8,726 nucleotides of DNA, from the NCBI GenBank assembly GCA_021107335.1, contig JAIOSZ010000007.1:1-8726 (forward strand), read 5' to 3'. The notes beneath the pieces were generated by a model. It saw only the letters and a program-made list of their open reading frames with translations. It did no database searches and was not told where the DNA came from. This DNA is from Desulfuromonadaceae bacterium. Lineage in GTDB: Bacteria; Desulfobacterota; Desulfuromonadia; Desulfuromonadales; Syntrophotaleaceae. Both the position numbers and the translations under genes were made by a program. Positions 1-5,921 of the stretch are shown here, piece by piece; the first letter of the stretch is position 1; every line of letters begins with the position of its first letter.

Positions 1-157
1 GCGCATGGCCCTAAAAACGATCCATCCGTCGAATTCATCTTTTAAAAAACGTATTTTCCCAATCATTTAAGGAGGTTATAAGCGCAGAGGAAGAACTACC
101 ATCGGTACACACTCGGCCCCCAACCAACCTTTTTGACTCTTGAAGAATTGCCTGCAG
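1..157. other. AT-rich spacer left of the signalling operon; no assignable gene
   Basis: This stretch lies beyond the terminator of the three-gene signalling operon and is richer in A and T than the genes to its right. On the minus strand an ATG at 66-64, directly preceded by an in-frame TAA, opens a 22-codon reading frame that runs off the window edge (it begins MIGKIRFLKDEF), so it could be the start of the next gene. It lacks a Shine-Dalgarno sequence: the bases before the ATG read CCTCC on that strand. A strong AAGGAGG on the plus strand at 69-75 has no ATG, GTG or TTG at a usable distance. I cannot assign either strand. Confidence 0.4.
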
Positions 158-217
158 AAAAAAAAGTGTGGCGTGCCACACTGCGGAAGGTCCACACTTA
201 TGGGGCACGCCACACTT
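158..217 (-). terminator. Rho-independent terminator of the signalling operon
   Basis: Read on the minus strand, AAGTGTGGCGTGCC (217-204) pairs perfectly over 14 bp with GGCACGCCACACTT (177-164). Eight T residues (165-158) follow, partly shared with the stem. A shorter alternative hairpin, GTGTGG-CACG-CCACAC at 181-166, ends at the same T run, so either fold would give an intrinsic terminator. The site is about 130 bases after the stop codon of the sigma-54 activator gene, and no gene lies between them. The motif AGTGTGG occurs three times on the 5' side (from 216, 198 and 182), and each copy could pair with the same 3' arm. Confidence 0.85.
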
Positions 218-304
218 CAGATGGTTAAAGAAGGGGGATGGTTTTGCAGTGGAAGGGGAGAGTCCGGTCAGTTTTTTTCAACAACTGGCACACGCTTTAC
301 CCAA

Positions 305-336
305 CGGGGCGCGCGCTTAAGACAAAGGGCGCCCCG
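305..336 (-). other. GC-rich hairpin just after the activator stop codon
   Basis: CGGGGCGC (336-329 on the minus strand) pairs over 8 bp with GCGCCCCG (312-305) around a 16-base loop. It starts 10 bases after the stop codon of the sigma-54 activator gene. No T run follows, so it does not look like a complete intrinsic terminator. It could protect the 3' end of the transcript or be incidental to the GC content. Confidence 0.4.
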
Positions 337-346
337 AAGTCTCAGG

Positions 347-2044
347 TTAAACATCGACCTCATACTTGGCCAGTTTGCGATAAAGAGTTTTGCGGTCAAT
401 ACCCAGTAATCGCGCAGCCTTGGCTTTGTTCCAGGCCGTCTTTTCCAATGCGCTGCAGATCAACTGCCTCTCATCCTCTTCGTCGACCGGGACTGAAACT
501 GCTGAATTCTGATCGTTGGTGGCTAGCAAATCTCCCGGCAAATGCCCGAGGGCAACCACCGGCTGCCGGCAACGGACAAAAGCATACTCCATAGCATGTT
601 CCAACTCGCGAATATTGCCTGGCCAATTGTACTTTTGAAAGCAGTCCGCCACCTCTTGCGAAATTCCGGTTATCTCCTTGCCCATGGTACCGTTTAACTT
701 ATCGATCATGTGCTCCAACAGCAGAGGGATATCGTCCTTGCGCTCGCGAAGAGGCGGCAATTCGATGGTAATCACCTTAAGCCGGTAATAGAGGTCTTCA
801 CGAAAGGAACCCTCGCGGACCATCTCAGCCAGATTACGATTAGTCGCCGCGACGATTCGAATATCGACCTTGATCGGCATCGATTCGCCGATACGCTCAA
901 TCTCCCGCTCCTGCAACACCCGCAACAGCTGTAATTGAACCTTGTAGGAAATATCGCCAATCTCATCAAGAAAAATGGTGCCACCTTCCGCCCTCTGAAA
1001 GCGACCGATACGATCCTTCACCGCCCCGGTAAAGGAGCCTCGCACATGACCGAATAGCTCGCTCTCGAGCAGAGTATCGGAGAGAGCTGCGCAATTGACC
1101 TTGACCAGCGGTTTATTGCGCCGCACCCCGGCTTTGTGCAGAGCTTCAGCCACCAACTCCTTGCCGGTGCCGCTCTCACCGGTAATCAGCACCGTAGAGG
1201 GGACATCGGCGAGGTCATCGAGCAGACTGTACAGTTCCTGCATTTTATTGCTGGCACCGACCATCTTATGAAAATTGTGCCGTTTACGCAGGGTCCGTTC
1301 CAGTTTGTCGAGACGGGTTTCGTCCCGCGCCACCAGTACGGCGCCAATAGCTGCGCCGCCGCTATCGATAAGTGGCGAGGTTAAAAGGGTCAGCACCTGA
1401 CGACTGTTTTGTGAGTGTCCACATTCAATGCGATCGAGCTGCCCCGACTGGCCCGTCTCCAGGGTTTTCTTCAGTAAACCACCAACCTGCCCGGAACAGT
1501 GAGGCAAGACCTGCGCATAAGGCTGCCCCTGCACCTTGTCGTCCAGCTGGAAAATCCGCCGGGCCGCCTCGTTGATACGCTGGACCAGGCCCTGCTTATC
1601 AACGATAATCAGGACATCGCGCACACTGCGAAAGACCGCTTCCAGATTAATGCGATTACGTTCGTTCTCCTCGGCGATCTGACGGTACTTGATGGCTGCC
1701 CGGGCTACCTGTAAGAGATCTTTCTTGACCACCGGCTTGGAAATATAATCAAAAGCGCCGAGACGCAGTGCCTCGGAAGCGGTCTCGATATTGGGATAGC
1801 CGGTTACCATGATCACTGGACACAGGGGAGTCTTCTCCTTGATGGCCCGCAACACATCGATGCCCGTCTTGTCACCCAACAGAATATCGCTGAAGACCAC
1901 GTCATAAGAGTCCTGCTCAATACGCTGTAAAGCCTCAGCGTAATCTGCAGCTGTTTCCACCTCGTAACCTTCATCCGAGAGGAAACGTTGAAAAGTGAAC
2001 CGCAGGCTTTTTTCGTCGTCGATGACCAGTATCTTAGGCTTCAT
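347..2044 (-). CDS. NtrC-family sigma-54-dependent response regulator (REC-PAS-AAA+-Fis HTH)
   Basis: The 565-residue protein is a cytoplasmic DNA-binding activator that, when phosphorylated, should drive open-complex formation by sigma-54 RNA polymerase. Residues 4-118 form a receiver domain with acidic D9/D10, phospho-acceptor D53, T81 and K103. Residues ~130-247 form a PAS domain, an addition to the usual NtrC layout. The AAA+ domain (~261-430) has Walker A GESGTGKE at 289-296, Walker B with D360/E361, and FREDLYYRL at 414-422 carrying arginine-finger positions. The sigma-54 contact loop reads GSFTGA (336-341) instead of the common GAFTGA. A Fis-type helix-turn-helix occupies ~527-562. The ATG at 2044-2042 overlaps the upstream kinase stop as ATGA, with AAGGAAA upstream at 2060-2054. 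It is the last gene of the operon, so the two upstream kinases are its probable partners. Targets are unknown, and I saw no convincing -24/-12 promoter in the non-coding parts of the window. Confidence 0.93.
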   Translation of the reverse strand: MKPKILVIDDEKSLRFTFQRFLSDEGYEVETAADYAEALQRIEQDSYDVVFSDILLGDKTGIDVLRAIKEKTPLCPVIMVTGYPNIETASEALRLGAFDYISKPVVKKDLLQVARAAIKYRQIAEENERNRINLEAVFRSVRDVLIIVDKQGLVQRINEAARRIFQLDDKVQGQPYAQVLPHCSGQVGGLLKKTLETGQSGQLDRIECGHSQNSRQVLTLLTSPLIDSGGAAIGAVLVARDETRLDKLERTLRKRHNFHKMVGASNKMQELYSLLDDLADVPSTVLITGESGTGKELVAEALHKAGVRRNKPLVKVNCAALSDTLLESELFGHVRGSFTGAVKDRIGRFQRAEGGTIFLDEIGDISYKVQLQLLRVLQEREIERIGESMPIKVDIRIVAATNRNLAEMVREGSFREDLYYRLKVITIELPPLRERKDDIPLLLEHMIDKLNGTMGKEITGISQEVADCFQKYNWPGNIRELEHAMEYAFVRCRQPVVALGHLPGDLLATNDQNSAVSVPVDEEDERQLICSALEKTAWNKAKAARLLGIDRKTLYRKLAKYEVDV

Positions 2045-4134
2045 AACAATTCGTTTCCTTTGGCAATGGGCAATTCGATGGTGACCTTGGTATAGCAGCC
2101 CTCGACACTGTCGATATCAAGCCGGCCACCATGGTCTTCGATGATGCCATGGCTAATGCTCAGGCCGAGCCCGGTGCCGGCTCCACTCGGTTTGGTCGTA
2201 TAAAATGGATCCAGAATCTTGGGCAATTGATCGGCCGGAATGCCAGTGCCCCCATCGTGAAACAGCAACATTACTCGAGCCTCCCCGGCGTCTTGAATAA
2301 TCTCGGAGCGGATGGCAAAGGTCTTTCCCTCATGGCCTTCGGGGTAACGCTGATTGAGGGCATAGCGGGCATTGCTGATGATGTTTAGAATGACCTGCTG
2401 CAGTTGTTGAAAGTGCGCATTAACCAGGGGCAAACCGGGGTCAACATTAATGTCCAACAGGATCATGTCTTTACGCAATTGCGATTCGGTCAGTGCCAGA
2501 GCCGCTGACAGAACCTCCCCCGGGCTGACCGGCGTCTTCGTCTCCTGCCGATCTCGGGCGAAGGAGAGCAGGTTGTATACGATATTGGCGATACGCTCTC
2601 CTTCCTCGGTAATACCACGCAATACCTCTCGGTTGTCTTCACCGATCTGACCGTCATCGGCCAGAATCTGGGCATAATTGATGATGCCATTGATGGGGTT
2701 ATTGATTTCGTGGGCCACGCCGGCAGCCAATTCGCCCAGCGAAGCCAGGTGGTTGGCCCGGCTGGCCTCCTGTTCGAGCTGCCGCTGACGGGTCACATCG
2801 CTCGCCAGAGAGATAACATTAATCCGCTCGCCATCCTTGTTGCAGACGGGAAAGGCCCGCACATGCCAGGATCGGCCGTCATCGGTCTTGGTAAAAGCCT
2901 GCTCCACTTGACCCGATCTAAAACAGCGCTCAACGGGGCAGTGTTCACCGGCGGCCGAGCAACCGACCCACAGGGCGCTGCAATGGGTACCGGGCAATTC
3001 AGTCACCGGAAAGCCGAGGAGGCGGGCTGCCCCCTGATTGCTGCGCACCACAGTCAGTTCAGGCGTGTAAAGGGTTATGGCATCGGGAATATGATCGAGC
3101 AGTGCCTGGTATTCCTGGTAAAGGCGCTTGAATTTTTCACTGTTTTCCCGGGCGACCTGTTCCACAGCAAGGCGCTCTGTGACATCGACCGCGATACCCC
3201 GCATGCCGACCGTCTGCCCACGGCGAACAATAGGCGCCGCCGCCACGACCACAGTTAGGGGCGGCTTTCCATCGCCTTGCTGCAGGGCGTACTCTTCGTT
3301 AACCAACAACTCGCCGAGCAGCACCCTTTGGATATTGGATACCGCCCGCTGCCGGTCTTCAGGGCAGAGGATATCCATCATCGATGGCTGCCGGGCCAGA
3401 TCTTCAGTGCTCCAGCCGGCAACCTGCAGGGCCATGCGATTGGCAAAGGTTACCTTGCCCTGCCCATCGGTTTCAAAGACCGATTGGGGCAGCAGGTCGG
3501 CCAATTCCCGAAAACGCTCCTCGCTCTGCCGTAACGCTTCTTCATCCGCTTTGCGCTGTGAGATATCCCGAAAAGATGCCAGCACGGTGCGGGTGTCGCC
3601 ATCAGATAACAGAGACAGAGAAAGTTCGACGACGATTTCCCTGCCGTCAGCACACAGAGCCGGCAGCTCCAGGGGGGAACCAAAGACCCGGCTACTTGCG
3701 CCGCCGGAAAAATAGTTCGCCAACGCCGCCCGGTGCCGATCCCGATACCTCTTCGGCAGCAGACAATCGAGGGTCTGGCCGAGCATCTGCTCCCGGCTAT
3801 AACCAAATAACCGTTCAGCAGCTGGGTTAAAAAGCACCACAAGGCTCTGCTCATCAATGGCCACCAAGGCATCGCTGATGGCGGCAGCGGCGGCTTTGAA
3901 GCGTTCCTCACTGCCCCGAAGCGCTTTCTGTATCTGCTTTTGCCGACGAACATGGGGCAACAAATAGAGGATAAGCAGACTTTGCAGCACCAAGAACAGA
4001 ATCATAAAAAACGGTGTCTGAGCAAGCCCCCCCATGCCCGCAGTCAAGACCGCGGCAGAATCGGCCTTTTGGACGCCAGAGATCAATAAGCCCAATAACA
4101 GCAGCCCAACATTAGTAAAAACACTTCGTCTCAT
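2041..4134 (-). CDS. Membrane-anchored sensor histidine kinase with three PAS domains
   Basis: The 697-residue protein should autophosphorylate on H475 and pass phosphate to a receiver, most likely the sigma-54 activator encoded next. Hydrophobic segments at ~7-20 and ~42-60 flank a loop of only about 20 residues, so sensing is probably through the cytoplasmic PAS domains rather than a periplasmic domain. The first segment could also be read as a signal peptide. PAS domains lie at ~76-192, ~205-322 and ~340-450. The third has cysteines C385, C392, C399 and C404. HisKA (~460-527) contains the HEINNP box, and the HATPase domain (~573-690) has N588, the D627-G629 box and GTGLGLSI. The last ~357 residues are paralogous to the upstream kinase. 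Its ATG at 4134-4132 overlaps that gene's TGA by ATGA. The ribosome binding site is weak (GGCGG six bases before the ATG), which suggests translational coupling. The ligand is not evident. Confidence 0.92.
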   Translation of the reverse strand: MRRSVFTNVGLLLLGLLISGVQKADSAAVLTAGMGGLAQTPFFMILFLVLQSLLILYLLPHVRRQKQIQKALRGSEERFKAAAAAISDALVAIDEQSLVVLFNPAAERLFGYSREQMLGQTLDCLLPKRYRDRHRAALANYFSGGASSRVFGSPLELPALCADGREIVVELSLSLLSDGDTRTVLASFRDISQRKADEEALRQSEERFRELADLLPQSVFETDGQGKVTFANRMALQVAGWSTEDLARQPSMMDILCPEDRQRAVSNIQRVLLGELLVNEEYALQQGDGKPPLTVVVAAAPIVRRGQTVGMRGIAVDVTERLAVEQVARENSEKFKRLYQEYQALLDHIPDAITLYTPELTVVRSNQGAARLLGFPVTELPGTHCSALWVGCSAAGEHCPVERCFRSGQVEQAFTKTDDGRSWHVRAFPVCNKDGERINVISLASDVTRQRQLEQEASRANHLASLGELAAGVAHEINNPINGIINYAQILADDGQIGEDNREVLRGITEEGERIANIVYNLLSFARDRQETKTPVSPGEVLSAALALTESQLRKDMILLDINVDPGLPLVNAHFQQLQQVILNIISNARYALNQRYPEGHEGKTFAIRSEIIQDAGEARVMLLFHDGGTGIPADQLPKILDPFYTTKPSGAGTGLGLSISHGIIEDHGGRLDIDSVEGCYTKVTIELPIAKGNELL

Positions 4135-5681
4135 CTGCTACCGCCGAACCCCTCTTGCTGCGCCATCTGCTGGTCATTGTCAACGGCCGGAAGATCGACC
4201 ACTACGCGGGTATATTGCCCCGGCTCACTAAAGATCCTGATCTCTCCGCCGTGGTCCTTGATAATCCCGTGGCTGATACTCAGGCCGAGGCCGGTACCGG
4301 CACCACTTGGCTTGGTGGAATAGAAAGGATCCATAACCTTGGGCAATACCTCCGGGGCAATACCGACCCCTTGATCGAGAAAGGTCAATCGCACAAACTG
4401 CCCCCCAGGGGCAGAGCAGGTTTCCGATTCGATGTGAAAGGTTTTTTCTGGATCCGCTACGGGATATTTCTGATTCAGAGCATAACGGGCATTGCTGATA
4501 AGATTAAGTACCACCTGCTGAAGCTGCTGCAGGTGGGCGAGTACCGGCGGCAGATCGGGAGTCATATCGACAAGCAACTTGATACCGTCCCTGCTGAGCT
4601 GTGACTTGGTCAGGGCCAGAGAGGCCGCCAGTATGTCTTCGACCGCCACGGAATGCTTGAACTCGGGACGGGCTTTGGCAAAGTCGAGCAGGTTCTTGAC
4701 AATATTGGCGACGCGTTCTCCTTCGCCGATAATTTCCTCTACGATCTCCTGGTTCTCCGCATCATTAGCGAAGTGGTCGGCCAGGATCTGGGCGTAGTTG
4801 ATAATCCCGTTGATGGGATTATTGATCTCATGAGCCACCCCGGCAGCCAATTCGCCCAGGGAGGCCAACTGACCGGCCCGGCTGGCCTCTTCCCGCGACT
4901 GAATCTGCTGGGTGATATCACTGGCCATCTTGATCACACTGACGACCTGGCCATGGCGATTGGAAACCGGAAACGCCCGCACCCCCCAGGTACGCTCATC
5001 TTCGGTTCGGATGACCCCCTTCTCTACCTGACAGCTACTAAAACATTTGCGCACGGGACAATCGTCGCCACGGGCGGTGCACTCGGGCCATAAGGCGCTG
5101 CAATGGTGATTCGCCAGATCTTTCGGGTTGCGGTTCAACAGCTTGGCGGTGCTAAGGTTGGACCAGACCACCTGCATCGCCGGATCGAGCAGGGTCAAAG
5201 AATCGGGGATGTTGTCCAGCAGGGCACGAAATTCCCGCGACATTTCCCGGTTTTCCCGTTCACTTTCTTTAAGGGCCTCTTCGGCCTCGCGCCGCTGCTG
5301 GCGAATGACCGCCTCGCGCATCTCCCGCTCAATAGCGGGAACCAACCGTGCAAGATTGTCTTTCATCACATAGTCGTGGGGGCCGGCCTTCATCGCCGCG
5401 ACGGCGGTCTCTTCGCCGATCGCACCGGAAACGATGATGAAGGGCAGGTCCAGACCTTTTTTCTGCAGCATGAAAAGCGCATCAATGGCAGTGAAGGAAG
5501 GCAGCGAATAGTCGGAAAGCACCACATCCCAGCGCTCTTCGCTCAAGGCCTCGTTCAGGGCCGCCGCCGTATCGACCCAGCCGCAATGAACCTGATATCC
5601 TCCCTGGCGCAAAAACCGCTTTAACAGCAGAACATCGTCTTCGCAATCCTCGACGATCAATATATTTAAAGACCTGCTCAT
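4131..5681 (-). CDS. Hybrid histidine kinase with N-terminal receiver (REC-PAS-HisKA-HATPase)
   Basis: This 516-residue soluble protein opens the operon. The receiver domain (~5-118) has E11/D12, phospho-acceptor D57, S85 and K107. A charged helical linker (~119-148) leads to a PAS domain (~148-258) with C194, C201, C208 and C213 in the same spacing as the downstream kinase, plus C217. HisKA (~268-335) carries H284 in HEINNP. The HATPase domain (~383-500) has N397, the DQGVG box at D436 and GTGLGLSI. No membrane segment is visible. The chosen ATG (5681-5679) has AAGGAG at 5695-5690 with an 8-base spacer. A start 14 codons further up has no such site and would add a stretch encoded by the leader dyad. 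With the receiver N-terminal to the kinase, the protein may be an intermediate phosphorelay target whose kinase output is gated by another kinase, or it may use the receiver for autoregulation. Partner and signal are not known. Confidence 0.92.
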   Translation of the reverse strand: MSRSLNILIVEDCEDDVLLLKRFLRQGGYQVHCGWVDTAAALNEALSEERWDVVLSDYSLPSFTAIDALFMLQKKGLDLPFIIVSGAIGEETAVAAMKAGPHDYVMKDNLARLVPAIEREMREAVIRQQRREAEEALKESERENREMSREFRALLDNIPDSLTLLDPAMQVVWSNLSTAKLLNRNPKDLANHHCSALWPECTARGDDCPVRKCFSSCQVEKGVIRTEDERTWGVRAFPVSNRHGQVVSVIKMASDITQQIQSREEASRAGQLASLGELAAGVAHEINNPINGIINYAQILADHFANDAENQEIVEEIIGEGERVANIVKNLLDFAKARPEFKHSVAVEDILAASLALTKSQLSRDGIKLLVDMTPDLPPVLAHLQQLQQVVLNLISNARYALNQKYPVADPEKTFHIESETCSAPGGQFVRLTFLDQGVGIAPEVLPKVMDPFYSTKPSGAGTGLGLSISHGIIKDHGGEIRIFSEPGQYTRVVVDLPAVDNDQQMAQQEGFGGSR

Positions 5682-5689
5682 TAATGCTG

Positions 5690-5695
5690 CTCCTT
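5690..5695 (-). promoter_or_regulatory. Ribosome binding site of the REC-PAS kinase
   Basis: AAGGAG on the minus strand lies 8 bases before the ATG at 5681-5679. It fixes the start at MSRSLNILIV, where the receiver domain begins, and argues against the start 14 codons upstream. Confidence 0.85.
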
Positions 5696-5696
5696 G

Positions 5697-5727
5697 AAGA
5701 ATACCGCCTGCGGCAGGCCGCATTCTT
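5697..5727 (-). promoter_or_regulatory. 31-bp dyad directly upstream of the signalling operon ribosome binding site
   Basis: The dyad is centred on 5712. On the minus strand AAGAAT (5727-5722) pairs with ATTCTT (5702-5697), and GCCTG (5718-5714) pairs with CAGGC (5710-5706) around a CCG loop. Between the arms there is one C-G pair, one position that would be G-U in RNA, and one G-G mismatch. As RNA this is a stable hairpin ending one base before the AAGGAG site. As DNA it is a symmetric site suited to a dimeric regulator. There is no T run, so it is not an intrinsic terminator. Whether it acts as operator or leader hairpin cannot be decided from sequence. Confidence 0.6.
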
Positions 5728-5765
5728 ATCGGCCATTGTCAATCAAGCCTTTAGCGGCCTGTCAA
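5726..5765. repeat. Pair of direct repeats in the operon leader
   Basis: On the plus strand TTATCGGCCATTGTCAA (5726-5742) and TTAGCGGCCTGTCAA (5751-5765) share TTA-N-CGGCC and TGTCAA and differ by a 2-base insertion and one substitution. They are separated by 8 bases. Read on the minus strand each begins with TTGACA, so each could be a -35 element or part of a tandem binding site for a regulator of the kinase operon. No good -10 lies 17 bases after either one. Confidence 0.5.
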
Positions 5766-5828
5766 AAGCTCAACAATATCGAATACTTTCAACTGGAGCG
5801 ACCCCTTGCCTGAGAAATGATGTCTATA

Positions 5829-5858
5829 TCTATAGCACAGCTTGCGATTGGGAGCCAA
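5829..5858 (-). promoter_or_regulatory. Possible sigma-70-type promoter of the signalling operon
   Basis: On the minus strand TTGGCT (5858-5853) is followed after 18 bases by TATAGA (5834-5829). Both hexamers match consensus only partly and the spacer is one base long, so this is a weak prediction. It lies in the 240-base gap between pgi and the first kinase gene and would give a leader of roughly 140 bases containing the direct repeats and the 31-bp dyad. Read-through from pgi is an alternative, since no U-tailed terminator is visible after pgi. Confidence 0.3.
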
Positions 5859-5921
5859 AGCTTCCCGGCTCAATGCCCTTCGACAAAAGTGAGCTCGTCG
5901 ACCTGCTCATATTCCAGGCTA

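Noticed and set aside
60..80. AAGGAGG and its complement as the 3' end of a 16S rRNA gene
   Set aside because: The complement CCTCCTT is not preceded by the conserved GGCTGGATCA of 16S rRNA, and no rRNA sequence surrounds it.
287..302. TGGCAC on the plus strand as a sigma-54 -24 element
   Set aside because: The -12 position reads TTACC instead of TTGC, and transcription would run antisense into the activator gene.
140..594. Short overlapping plus-strand frames at the left side
   Set aside because: They run through the terminator hairpin and into the antisense of the activator's helix-turn-helix coding region; no start signals.
2710..3258. A 182-codon plus-strand reading frame opposite the membrane kinase
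   Set aside because: It lies wholly antisense to a gene with clear domains, has no ribosome binding site and shows no recognisable motifs. GC-rich coding sequence often leaves the complementary strand open.
5103..5624. A 173-codon plus-strand reading frame opposite the REC-PAS kinase
   Set aside because: It is antisense to the receiver and PAS coding region, without its own start signals or recognisable domains.
5720..5735. GGCC...GCGG on the minus strand as a sigma-54 promoter for autoregulation
   Set aside because: The GG and GC dinucleotides are 11 bases apart rather than 10, and neither element matches consensus otherwise.
5847..5874. Hairpin ATTGAGCC / GGCT-CC-CAAT after pgi as its terminator
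   Set aside because: The stem is only 8 bp with a 2-base bulge, and no T run follows. It also overlaps the candidate -35 element.
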